A DNA stretch of 64,000 bases, taken from the NCBI RefSeq assembly GCF_039537405.1, contig NZ_BAABAL010000009.1, positions 354,754 through 418,753 of the forward strand, written 5' to 3'. Below are positions 49,501-62,101 of this stretch, piece by piece. Within the stretch, counting starts at the first letter, position 1; each line of letters begins with the position of its first letter. The notes below the pieces were generated by a model. That model was not told the origin of the DNA, did no database searches, and saw only the letters and a program-made list of their open reading frames with translations. Both the position numbers and the translations under genes were made by a program. This stretch comes from Allokutzneria multivorans. GTDB lineage: Bacteria > Actinomycetota > Actinomycetes > Mycobacteriales > Pseudonocardiaceae.

Positions 49501-50211
49501 TCAGGCGTGGTCCTGCCAGTCGACGCAACGCGGGCGGCGGCCGGTGGAGCGGAACTCCGCCAGCGCTTCGCGGAGCTTGTCCAGCGGCACTCCGGCGTTG
49601 TGCGGGAACTCGCGCTTGGCCGCGCGGTCCACGTACAGGGGCGGCGCGCCCTCTTCGCGCGCTTTCCCCTTCGTGGCCCAGGAACCGACCTCGGCGCCGT
49701 CCTCTTCCTCGCGCGGGCCGACGTAGTACAGCGCGCCGACCTTGCGCTCGTAGTCCACGTCGACCTGCACGTAGCGGCGCTGGTCCTGCTTCTCGTTCTT
49801 GTCAGGCTGTACTGGGGTTTGGTCACCGTTGCGCGCCCGCTCGACCGCCGCTTCGACCTCGAGGTCCGGCTTCGGCGCGGGCGTGGGGGTAGGTGTTGGC
49901 GTCGCGGTCCTGGCAACGGGCGCCGCGCTCGCTCCGCCGCCCCCGGCGAGCCGCGTTCTGAAGCGCTCCAACGACTTGTCCGCGTCGGTGCCCATCTGGA
50001 AGACCCGCAGCAGGTCCTCCCGCGCCGTCACCGCGAGCGCCGTCGCGTCGCGCAGGTCCTCCGCCGTGCTGCCCTCGCCCAGCGCCGCGAGCGTGCTCGC
50101 GTACTCCTCCAGCTGCTCTTCGACCTGCCCTAACGCCGCCAGGCTCTCCCCGAGCGTGCTGCGGACGTCGTCAATGCGCGCCGCGACGGCACCCACCGAA
50201 CTCGTCGACAT
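49501..50211 (-). CDS. Imm1-like immunity domain fused to an N-terminal helical domain
   Basis: A 236-residue protein. Residues 1-90 are helical and coiled-coil-like (VGAVAARIDDVRSTLGESLAALGQVEEQLEEYASTL), resembling N-terminal regions of SCP1.201-type deaminase toxins. A TPTPTPTPAPKP linker follows. The C-terminal 100 residues match the Imm1 pattern: VGALYYVGPRE, GSWATKG, EFPHNAGVPLDKLREALAEFRSTGRRPRCVDWQ. Imm1 proteins, such as DddI, neutralise nucleic-acid deaminase toxins. No toxin gene is adjacent, so it is an orphan here. The ATG at 50211 lacks a strong site. A 30-bp repeat array lies upstream. Confidence 0.72.
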   Translation of the reverse strand: MSTSSVGAVAARIDDVRSTLGESLAALGQVEEQLEEYASTLAALGEGSTAEDLRDATALAVTAREDLLRVFQMGTDADKSLERFRTRLAGGGGASAAPVARTATPTPTPTPAPKPDLEVEAAVERARNGDQTPVQPDKNEKQDQRRYVQVDVDYERKVGALYYVGPREEEDGAEVGSWATKGKAREEGAPPLYVDRAAKREFPHNAGVPLDKLREALAEFRSTGRRPRCVDWQDHA

Positions 50212-50319
50212 GAAACCCCCTCGTCATGATCACCACTGACGGTAGCTCCGCACACCACGACCGCAACCGCCGAAAGCGGCACCCCCCGCACTCCGCCTCC
50301 GCCCGCACCCACCACCGCG

Positions 50320-50409
50320 AAAGTCCCGTTCGGTGCGTCTAACGCGCTGAACGACCCGTTCAGTGCGCTCACCGCACCAAACGGGTCGTTCAGGGCTTTC
50401 CCGGACGGC
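50320..50409. repeat. 30-bp palindromic repeat array D (three units)
   Basis: Units at 50320, 50350 and 50380. Cores are AAAGTCCCGTT, AACGACCCGTT and AACGGGTCGTT. It lies between a terminator (50414-50441) and the Imm1-fusion gene start, that is in the promoter region of that gene. Confidence 0.85.
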
Positions 50410-50413
50410 GAAC

Positions 50414-50441
50414 AGCCCCCGATCCGTGGGGGTCGGGGGCT
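50414..50441 (-). terminator. Intrinsic terminator after the GNAT-like gene
   Basis: AGCCCCCGA (50414-50422) pairs perfectly with TCGGGGGCT (50433-50441) around a 10-nt loop, just downstream of the leftward gene ending at 50479. There is no T-run, as is common in high-GC actinomycetes. Confidence 0.65.
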
Positions 50442-50478
50442 GGTGGGGATCGCTGAGGCGGGGCCCCGATCGGGCCGT

Positions 50479-51519
50479 CTAGTTGACGATGCCCAGGGAG
50501 GCGGCCTGCTGCTCCAGGGTGGCCAGGTGGGCGCGGGCGGCGGCGATGCGGTCCTCGTCGCCGCTGTCCAGCGCGCGGGTCAGCCTGCCCTTGGCGGCGG
50601 AGACCCGGCGGCGGACCGTGCGGATGGTGTCCGCCTGCTCCTGCTCCTTGGTCTGCTCGGCGGTCTCCGACGGCTCGCCCTTCGGCTTGGCGGCGGCCTT
50701 CGGCTTCGCCTCCGCCTCGGGCGCGACCTCAACCACGGCCTCGACCTTGGCCTGAGCCTTCGGTGCGGCCTCAGCCGGAGCGGCGGCCCGCTCGACCGGA
50801 GCGGGCGCGGCGGGAGCGGGGACCACGGGTGCGGCACCGTCGCGCAGCTGCAGCGGAACGCCCTGCAGCGTCATGATCACGGTCGGCTCCTCGGCCAGCT
50901 GGCGGAAGAACGCGTGCTGAGTCTGCTGCGTCGCCAGGTTCGCCGGGATCGGCCACAGCGCGGACTGCAGGCGCATGCCGACGCCCTTGTCGCCCACGGT
51001 GAACCCGGACTCCACCAGCGTGTTCAGCCACGCGGGCGCACCCGTCGCGCAGTGCCCGGCCATCCACTGGAAGCCCGCGTCGCGGTAGTGGTCGGCGAGC
51101 CGGTTCAGGATGCGCGGGATCAGCTTCTGCGGCAGCGCCTCCGGCACCACCGAGAGCGCCCCCACCGCGACCATGGTCCTGGCGACCAGGCGCGCGGCCT
51201 GCTGCGGCAGCTTCAGCGCGGCGATCCACTGGCGCGGCACACCGGCGGCGCCCATGCCGACCATGCGGTCGGTCTTGCGGTCGATCGCGACCAGCACCAG
51301 CAGCTCGGTGCCGTTGGTGCCGTCGGCGCGGTCGGCCTCGATCGAGGAGCGCAGCAGCTCCGCGGTCGACGGGTCGTTCGGCAGCAGCGCCGCGACCTGC
51401 CTGCCCTCGCCGACTCGGGCGGGGCGGACCCAGACCGAGGACGCCACCGGTCGCTGGTCGGCGGAGCCCTGCCGCCGTCGAGTCTTCGTGCTGATCACGC
51501 CGGGTACCGTAGCGGTCAC
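50479..51519 (-). CDS. GNAT-like domain protein with A/P/K-rich linker and C-terminal coiled coil
   Basis: A 346-residue protein. Residues 25-215 resemble an acyltransferase-like fold (SVWVRPARVGEGRQVAALL, VLVAIDRKTDRMVGMGAAG, HYRDAGFQWMAGHC, TLVESGFTVGDKGVGMRLQ) but lack the full GNAT acetyl-CoA loop. Residues 220-285 are an Ala/Pro/Lys/Glu-rich linker. Residues 290-346 are a coiled coil (IRTVRRRVSAAKGRLTRALDSGDEDRIAAARAHLATLEQQ). The function is unknown. It starts at GTG 51519 or 51498. It is probably transcribed alone, ending at the terminator at 50414-50441. Confidence 0.7.
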   Translation of the reverse strand: MTATVPGVISTKTRRRQGSADQRPVASSVWVRPARVGEGRQVAALLPNDPSTAELLRSSIEADRADGTNGTELLVLVAIDRKTDRMVGMGAAGVPRQWIAALKLPQQAARLVARTMVAVGALSVVPEALPQKLIPRILNRLADHYRDAGFQWMAGHCATGAPAWLNTLVESGFTVGDKGVGMRLQSALWPIPANLATQQTQHAFFRQLAEEPTVIMTLQGVPLQLRDGAAPVVPAPAAPAPVERAAAPAEAAPKAQAKVEAVVEVAPEAEAKPKAAAKPKGEPSETAEQTKEQEQADTIRTVRRRVSAAKGRLTRALDSGDEDRIAAARAHLATLEQQAASLGIVN

Positions 51520-51656
51520 CCGGAGCAGCCCTTCTCGGGCCTTCCCGGACCGTCAGGCGTGCCCTGATCAGGTGGAAAACGGGATCGACCGGCGTGTTGC
51601 GGGGTACCTGACCGGCGACCTGCCCCGACACGCTCTACCCGAAAGTGTGATGAAAG

Positions 51657-51995
51657 ATGATCTTCAGGGGAGTATGCGCCCTGGTCGCGCTCGCCGCGCT
51701 GACCGCCTGCTCGACCGCGCCGCCGCCGGACACCGCGCCCACCGTCCCGCTGCCCGCGCCCGCCACCCAGGCCCCCGGCCAGCCCTCCCCGGCCGCGCCC
51801 AAGATCGACCGCGAGCAGGCCCGCAAGCTGGCCGAACAGGCCGCGCCGGGCTTCCGCGTCACCGCCGTGGACCTCGACACCGACGACGGCCGCCGCACCT
51901 GGGACGTGGACCTGGTCAACGACCGCAACGAGCGCCGCGACCTCGACATCGACGCCGAGACCGGCCAGGTGCTGCCCGACCTCGACCCCGACTAG
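51657..51995 (+). CDS. PepSY-domain lipoprotein
   Basis: A 112-residue exported lipoprotein. The signal peptide ends in the lipobox LTAC (lipidated Cys18). A Pro/Ala-rich tether of about 30 residues follows, then one PepSY domain: REQARKLAEQAAPGFRVTAVDLDTDDGRRTWDVDLVNDRNERRDLDIDAETGQVL. PepSY proteins can inhibit proteases or act as small envelope sensors. The ATG at 51657 has only GAAAG upstream. It is followed by a remnant of the foldback element. Confidence 0.85.
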   Translation: MIFRGVCALVALAALTACSTAPPPDTAPTVPLPAPATQAPGQPSPAAPKIDREQARKLAEQAAPGFRVTAVDLDTDDGRRTWDVDLVNDRNERRDLDIDAETGQVLPDLDPD

Positions 51996-52008
51996 CCCGA
52001 CCCCGGCT

Positions 52009-52080
52009 GGGACCTGTCCTGCACGTGGTTGAGCTGTGGATTCCGGTCGCGGTGTCTTGAAGACCGCCGAACCCGGTGGT
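52009..52080. mobile_element. Internally deleted remnant of the foldback element
   Basis: Starting with GGGACCTGTCCTG it matches the complement of the right end of the 8815-9031 element (GTGGTTGAGCTG, ATTCCGGTC). It then jumps to the inner left-arm sequence (TCTTGAAGACCGCCGAACCC). About 140 bp of the interior and one terminus are missing. Confidence 0.65.
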
Positions 52081-52091
52081 CCCGATCCCGA

Positions 52092-52493
52092 CTAGGACTG
52101 GTCGGCGAGGGCGCGGTCGACGGTGTCGTAGGAGTCGAACTCGGCGTCCATACCGGTCACCGCGAGCGGGTTGCCGACGATCGGGCCCTGGTAGACCAGC
52201 CGCAGCCGGGTGTTGCGCGCCTTGGCCAGCTCGGCGGCCTCGGCGAGCACGGACAGCCCCGAGGAGCCGAGGAAGGTCACCTCGGAGAGGTCGAGCACGA
52301 GCAGCGCCTCGGAGCGGTCGAGCTGGCCCGCGCACTCCTGGCGCAGCGGCGCGGCGCTGAGCATGTCGATCTCGCCGCGGACGTGCACGACCGCGCCTCC
52401 CGGCAGTGGGCGCACGGAGAGCTGGATGAGATCGCTGGCGTCGGGGCCGTCCTCACCCTCGCCCCGAGCCTGCCGATCCGCGTGCCAGGTCAT
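52092..52493 (-). CDS. STAS-domain anti-sigma-factor antagonist
   Basis: A 133-residue RsbV/SpoIIAA-like protein. The STAS core is GGAVVHVRGEIDMLSAAPLRQ, LLVLDLSEVTFLGSSGLSVLAEAAELA, with the phosphorylatable serine pair in FLGSSGLS. When unphosphorylated it should bind an anti-sigma kinase and free a sigma factor. It is divergent from a SpoIIE-HATPase-STAS fusion that could dephosphorylate or phosphorylate it. Four 13-bp direct repeats lie just upstream. ATG at 52493. Confidence 0.9.
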   Translation of the reverse strand: MTWHADRQARGEGEDGPDASDLIQLSVRPLPGGAVVHVRGEIDMLSAAPLRQECAGQLDRSEALLVLDLSEVTFLGSSGLSVLAEAAELAKARNTRLRLVYQGPIVGNPLAVTGMDAEFDSYDTVDRALADQS

Positions 52494-52515
52494 CTGCGCT
52501 CCTCGTCACCGCGAT

Positions 52516-52573
52516 GTCGTGCAGTGTTGTCGTGCAGCGTCGTCGTCGTGCAGCGTCATTGTCGTGCAGCGTC
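52516..52573. promoter_or_regulatory. Four 13-bp direct repeats between STAS and SpoIIE genes
   Basis: GTCGTGCAGYGTY occurs at 52516, 52529, 52545 and 52561, with start-to-start spacing 13, 16, 16. It lies 23 bp upstream of the STAS start. It could be an iterated protein-binding site or slippage-derived sequence. Confidence 0.5.
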
Positions 52574-52758
52574 GTCTTTCGGGGTCGGCCCACGACGCGC
52601 GCGAGAATTCAGGCGCGTGCCGCGTGAAACCACCCTCGTCTGAGTCTATAGGCTGGGCCGAACCCGCTTGGGCGGTCCACCTCCCCACAGGGTTTCGGTA
52701 CCGGAGGTGCCCCACCGTCCCGCACAGGCTCACCGCCGAGCGCGATCATGGAGGCACC

Positions 52759-54501
52759 GTGCCCGACCGTCCCGGTCTCGCCACGCCGTTCCCGATCGAG
52801 GACCTCCCCGGCGCGGTGTGGCTGCTGGCGGGGCCGGGTGCTCAGGTCCTGGCCGCGAACTCCCGCGCGCAGGCGCACCCCGCGCCGCTGCACGATCCCG
52901 AGCTGCTGAGCGCGCTGGCCGCGGTGCTGGAGACCGGGCGCCCCACCCGGGTCGGGCTCACCGGAGCCCCGACCCGCGTCGCGCTCGTCGGCCCGCACCG
53001 CGACCCCGCCGGAGCCGTCATCGGCTGCCTGGTCCAGGTGGTTGACGTGGACGAGGTCGCGGCGCGCTGGGCGGTCGCCACCGCGCAGAACCGTTTGCTG
53101 CCAGCGACTTTGCCCGTCGTGCCCGGCTACCACCTGGCCGCCCGCTACGTGTCCGCGACGCAGCCCGGCCGCGCGGGCGGGGACTTCTACGACGCGCTCG
53201 CGGTGGGCGGGGGCAGGCTCGCGGTGCTGCTCGGCGACGTCGTCGGCGGAGGCCTCGCGGCGACGTCGGTCACCGCGCAGCTGCGGGGCGCGGCGATCTC
53301 CGCGCTGCTGGACGGCGACGACGTCGACGCGGTGATCGCCCGGCTGGACCGCCTCGCCGCGCACGTGCCGGGAGCCGCTGGCAGCACCGTCTGCGTCGCG
53401 GTGCTGGACCCGGCGCGCGGAGAGCTGCGCGTGGGCAGCGCGGGCCACCCCCGGCCGCTGCTGCTGACCGAGCACGAGGCGACCGAGCTGTCCTGGCGCA
53501 TCGGCCCCCCGCTCGCCCTGGCCGCGCTGCGCCCGCCCGCGCACACCTTCCCCATCGCGGCGGGCGACGTGTTCGTCCTGCACTCCAACGGTTTGCTCAA
53601 CGCGGGAGCTCTCACCGACTCGCTCAGGGGAGTGCCGCGCGAGGTGGACACCGTGTGCTCGCACCTCGTCGGCACGACGCTCAACGGGGACGCGATCCTG
53701 GACGACGCGGCGCTGCTCGTGGTGCGCACGGAGCCTTCGCGCACGCCGCCGCTGTCGGTCGCGGTCACCGCCGCGCCCGACCAGCTGGCCACCATCCGCC
53801 GGGCGCTGCGCCAGTGGACCGCGCGGATCGGCCTCGACCCCGAAGAGGTCCTCGGCCTGCAACTCGCGGTCGGCGAGGCCGCCACCAACGCGATCGAGCA
53901 CGCCTACCGCGACCGCGAGCCCGGCCCCGTGCGGCTGACCGCCGAGGTGCGCGGCGACGGCGACCTCGTCGTGGAGATCGCCGACGAGGGGGAGTGGCGC
54001 ACCACCGATCCCGGCGAGAACCAGCACCGCGGCCGGGGCATGCACCTAATCCGCAGCTCCATGGACGAGCTGGACGTGCGGCGCGGTGCGGACGGCACGG
54101 TCGTGCGGATGTCCCGGCACCTCGGCCGCGCCCGCCTCGCCGAGGCCCCCGGACCGGTCGAGGCTCCCGCCCCCGACGAGACCGACCAGGTGAGCTTCGA
54201 GGTGCACAACGGACACGAGGCGATCCTGGTGCGGTTGAGCGGAATCCTCGACGCGGTCGACGCCGACGAGGTGCACCGCAGGCTCCAGCAGCTCAGCCGC
54301 GCGGGCTCCGCGCCCCTGACCGTCGACCTCTCCGGAGTGCGCCTGGTCGACAGCACCGGCGTGCGCGTCCTCTTCGAGCTGGCGCTCCAGGCCGCGGCGG
54401 CGGGCGGCACGCTCACCGTCCTCACCCCGGAGGGCTCCCTACCGCACCGCGTCCTCTCCATCACCGGCCTCGACCAGGTAGCCACTCTCGCCTCCCCCTG
54501 A
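52759..54501 (+). CDS. SpoIIE-type PP2C phosphatase fused to HATPase and STAS domains
   Basis: A 580-residue partner-switching protein. Residues 1-110 form a PAS-like sensor (PIEDLPGAVWLLAGPGAQVLAAN). Residues 115-335 are a SpoIIE phosphatase (GRAGGDFYDALAVGGGRLAVLLGDVVGGG, GSAGHPRPLLL, metal-binding Asp in DDAALLVV). Residues 345-460 are an RsbW-like kinase (LGLQLAVGEAATNAIEHAY, IADEGEW, GRGMHLIRSSMDEL). Residues 475-580 are a STAS domain (LTVDLSGVRLVDSTGVRVL). All modules of a sigma-control switch are in one chain. The GTG at 52759 has an ATGGAGGCA site. Confidence 0.9.
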   Translation: MPDRPGLATPFPIEDLPGAVWLLAGPGAQVLAANSRAQAHPAPLHDPELLSALAAVLETGRPTRVGLTGAPTRVALVGPHRDPAGAVIGCLVQVVDVDEVAARWAVATAQNRLLPATLPVVPGYHLAARYVSATQPGRAGGDFYDALAVGGGRLAVLLGDVVGGGLAATSVTAQLRGAAISALLDGDDVDAVIARLDRLAAHVPGAAGSTVCVAVLDPARGELRVGSAGHPRPLLLTEHEATELSWRIGPPLALAALRPPAHTFPIAAGDVFVLHSNGLLNAGALTDSLRGVPREVDTVCSHLVGTTLNGDAILDDAALLVVRTEPSRTPPLSVAVTAAPDQLATIRRALRQWTARIGLDPEEVLGLQLAVGEAATNAIEHAYRDREPGPVRLTAEVRGDGDLVVEIADEGEWRTTDPGENQHRGRGMHLIRSSMDELDVRRGADGTVVRMSRHLGRARLAEAPGPVEAPAPDETDQVSFEVHNGHEAILVRLSGILDAVDADEVHRRLQQLSRAGSAPLTVDLSGVRLVDSTGVRVLFELALQAAAAGGTLTVLTPEGSLPHRVLSITGLDQVATLASP

Positions 54502-54859
54502 TCGCCTGCGGTCAAGCCCCGCGGACATTTCGATAGAGCTTGCCGAGCAGATCAAGGCGAATGCCGGGCGTCGAGATGAAGACAATTCCTGGCTGGCATT
54601 CGAGGCGCAGGGTTCTCCGGGTCGTGCAGTTCTCCGAACTGTTCTCCTGTTCGCGTGGGCCGGTCCATTGTGGTCTCTGGCCGTCACTCCGGTGCTGGAT
54701 TGCTGGTCCAGGGGTACACTGTCGTCGGCGAAGCGCTTGTTTTCGGCGTACCACCAACCTTGTCGGCGCTTCCTGTGAAAATCTCACGACAGCGAACCGC
54801 GAGCGGGCTGCACGTAATCCTGCTGCTTTTGCCTGGCGGCGCTCATTCGAAAGGTCGAC
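54502..54859. other. 358-bp lower-GC intergenic region
   Basis: There is no frame with actinomycete codon bias. The G+C content is clearly below that of the flanking coding DNA, as in the following DUF3558 gene, which suggests that both may have been acquired together. No repeat or clear palindrome was recognised. Confidence 0.45.
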
Positions 54860-55504
54860 ATGGCGATCTTGAAGACGTTGTGGGCGAGGAGTGGCCTTGT
54901 GGTTGCGGCCCTCGCCCTGCTGACCGCGTGCGGATCTGTGCGCGGCGAGGCTGTCGCGGCCGCGCCGGCCACTGGCCGGAGCGAGGTCAAAGCGGTAGCT
55001 GTCGATCTGTGTTCGAAGCTGAACTGGGGAGATCTGGGCTACCCGGGAGTAGGTGACCCCAAGTCCCGGCCGACCAAGACGGGCGACATAACCGAGTGGG
55101 AGCAGTCTTGCAGCTGGAATCAGCAGCAGTACAACGCGGGCTACAAGCCGCCGACGCCTCCCAATCGCGACAAGTACCCGCCAGGTATCGCTGGAGACAT
55201 CGAGGCCATGGGCGGCGACATTGCGCTCTACAAATCCATTCAAGAAAATTCTTCCTGGGTGGTTGTCAAGATTGCCTATGATTCTAGAAGAAAGGCAAAA
55301 GAGTCTCCGGATCAGTACCAGGAGGCCGGTCGCACCATTTACCTGACGTGGGACAGCTCAACTGCCGTCTGCACTGCGAGTCTCCCCTGGGTAGCTGGCG
55401 CGCTTGCGATCGCTGTAGCGGACAAGACCAAGGCGTTCGGAGCGCCGTGCGACAAAGCGAAAAGCCTGGTCAGGCTCTTGTTGCAACGAGAGGACCAGAA
55501 GTAG
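54860..55504 (+). CDS. DUF3558-like lipoprotein
   Basis: A 214-residue lipoprotein with a signal peptide and lipobox LTAC (Cys24). The mature part carries the DUF3558 pattern of an early Cys (DLCSKLNWGDLGY), a second in EQSCSWNQQ, then CTASLPW and FGAPCDKAKSLVRLLL near the C-terminus: two likely disulfides. DUF3558 proteins are abundant in Pseudonocardiaceae and mycobacteria, with unknown role on the cell surface. G+C is lower than in its neighbours and rare A/T-ending codons are frequent. The ATG at 54860 lies within a poor ribosome-site context. Confidence 0.8.
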   Translation: MAILKTLWARSGLVVAALALLTACGSVRGEAVAAAPATGRSEVKAVAVDLCSKLNWGDLGYPGVGDPKSRPTKTGDITEWEQSCSWNQQQYNAGYKPPTPPNRDKYPPGIAGDIEAMGGDIALYKSIQENSSWVVVKIAYDSRRKAKESPDQYQEAGRTIYLTWDSSTAVCTASLPWVAGALAIAVADKTKAFGAPCDKAKSLVRLLLQREDQK

Positions 55505-55521
55505 GCGCTGCCTTCAGCGCC
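55504..55521. terminator. Bidirectional hairpin between convergent genes
   Basis: GGCGCTG-CCTT-CAGCGCC, a perfect 7-bp stem with a 4-nt loop, lies exactly in the 23-bp gap between the DUF3558 stop and the hybrid kinase stop. Confidence 0.55.
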
Positions 55522-55527
55522 GCGGGG

Positions 55528-60297
<4,770 letters not shown>

Positions 60298-60485
60298 GAC
60301 ACCTCCAGGCCGTATCGGGGTGAAGGACCCAGGGTCCCACGTCCGTCGGACAGTGTGGACCAGCCACTCGTCCGGCCGGTGGAGATCGCCCTCGTGCACC
60401 AGTCCTGGTGTCACTGTCCTCGGCTAGGCTTGCCGGACATCATTCCCGGACTCCACCCTCATGCAGCCGACCGAAGGCGTCACAG

Positions 60486-62051
60486 GTGAGCAACACCGAA
60501 CCGCGCGCACTGCCCGGCGGCTCGCCGGTGCGGACCGTGTCCCTGGACATGGTGCGGGCCCTGGTGGAAGACACCGAGGGCGCCGTGGTGGTCCAGGACA
60601 GCGAGGCACGGGTTCAAGCCGCCAACGAGGCGGCGATGTCGCTGTTCCCGGGCTTGGTGATCGGCAGACGACCCGAGCCGACCGGGAGCGCGCTGTTCAC
60701 CGTGGCCGCCGCGCCGGACGCGGAGTTCGAGCTGACGCACCGCGGAGCCAGGCTGCGCGTGCGCCGCCGCGAACTGGGCGGCGGGTGGCACTCCTGGCGG
60801 GTGCTGGAGACCGAGCACGCGGCCACCGAGGAACCGGCCGGGAACGGGCAGGCGACCGATTCCCGCTTCCTCAACGAGGTCGGGCTGCGCTTGGCCGAGC
60901 TGCGCGATGTCCCCCATACGGCACGCGAGATCGCCGAACTGGCGGTCCCCGTACTGGGCGACGCGGTCGTCGTGGTGCTGCCGATCCCGCGCGGACGGGT
61001 GAACTGGTGGCGCTCCGGACGGCCCGATCCCGGCAAGGCGCGCAGGCCGGCGGCGAGCACCGCGCCGGTCCTCGCCGCCGCGCTCGCCGGGCACGTGCAG
61101 GGCGCGCGGGTGATGTCCGCCGAGGAGGTCGAAGCGCTGCCGTGGCTGTCCGACATGGACGGTGAAGTGCTCGTCATCCCGTTGCCCGGCGCCGGTGAGG
61201 GCATTGGCGCGCTGGTGGTTTCCGTGCGCTACGGCTACGACAAGCAGCGGCACCGCACGCTGGTGGACTTCGCCGCGCGGGCCGATCTGGCGATCGCGCG
61301 GGCGCGCAAGTGGGACGAGTACGAGCGGGCGATCACCGGCTTGCAGACCACGTTGGTCCCGCGCGAGCTGCCGATGGTTCCCGGCGCGGAGCTGAGCGCC
61401 GCCTACCGTCCCGCGCGCGGTCCGCTCGGGGTTGGCGGCGACTTCTACGACGTGCGGCTGCGCGCGGACAACAGCGCGCTGTTCCTGCTCGGCGACGTGT
61501 GCGGCAAAGGGGCCGAAGCCGCCGCCTTGACCGGGCGCGTCCGGCACACGATCGCCGCGCTCGACCTCGTGGAGCAGGACCCGTCGCGGCTGCTGTACCT
61601 GCTCAACGACGTCCTGCTGGCCACGCAGAGCCGTCGCTTCACCACGATGGTCGCGGGGTCGATGGCGCGCTCCGGCCGAGGGCTCGCGCTGAACCTGACC
61701 TCAGGTGGGCACCCGCCGCCGTTGGTGCTGCGCCGCGACGGCGAGGTCGAGGAGGTCGCGCTGCCCGGCACGCTCGTCGGCATCCTGCCGCACGCGCGCT
61801 TCCCGAGCTGCCGCGTGGAACTGGACGCCGGAGAGCTGTGCCTGCTCTACAGCGACGGCATCACCGAGGCGCGGTCCGGCCCGGACGGCGTGCACATGTT
61901 CGGCCAGCACCGGCTGACCGAGGTCCTGACCGGCTGCGTCGGCCTGTCCACCGCCGAGGTGATCGCGCGGGTCGAACGCGCTGTCGACGAGTGGACCGGC
62001 GAGAACGACCGCGACGACGTCGCCGTGCTGGCGGTCCGCGCGGAGCCGTAG
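60486..62051 (+). CDS. PAS-GAF-SpoIIE protein phosphatase
   Basis: A 521-residue PP2C-type phosphatase. Residues 15-80 form a PAS-like region (LVEDTEGAVVVQDSEARVQAANEAA). Residues 120-290 are a GAF domain (EIAELAVPVLGDAVVVVLP, then VSVRYGYDKQRHRTLVDFAARADLAIARA). Residues 305-521 are the SpoIIE phosphatase (GVGGDFYDVRLRADNSALFLLGDVCGKG, TSGGHPPPLVL, YSDGITEAR, NDRDDVAVLAV) with all metal-binding Asp in place. It likely dephosphorylates STAS antagonists such as 52092-52493. It is divergent from the hybrid kinase, 188 bp apart. GTG at 60486. Confidence 0.92.
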   Translation: MSNTEPRALPGGSPVRTVSLDMVRALVEDTEGAVVVQDSEARVQAANEAAMSLFPGLVIGRRPEPTGSALFTVAAAPDAEFELTHRGARLRVRRRELGGGWHSWRVLETEHAATEEPAGNGQATDSRFLNEVGLRLAELRDVPHTAREIAELAVPVLGDAVVVVLPIPRGRVNWWRSGRPDPGKARRPAASTAPVLAAALAGHVQGARVMSAEEVEALPWLSDMDGEVLVIPLPGAGEGIGALVVSVRYGYDKQRHRTLVDFAARADLAIARARKWDEYERAITGLQTTLVPRELPMVPGAELSAAYRPARGPLGVGGDFYDVRLRADNSALFLLGDVCGKGAEAAALTGRVRHTIAALDLVEQDPSRLLYLLNDVLLATQSRRFTTMVAGSMARSGRGLALNLTSGGHPPPLVLRRDGEVEEVALPGTLVGILPHARFPSCRVELDAGELCLLYSDGITEARSGPDGVHMFGQHRLTEVLTGCVGLSTAEVIARVERAVDEWTGENDRDDVAVLAVRAEP

Positions 62052-62101
62052 TTTCTTCCGCGCGCAACCTGAAGTTTGCTCGCGTCCGGTACTCATGCCC
62101 G

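Noticed and set aside
54540..55056. Open frames at 54540-54872 and 54655-55056
   Set aside because: They lack codon bias and domain motifs and overlap the signal peptide region of the DUF3558 lipoprotein in another frame.
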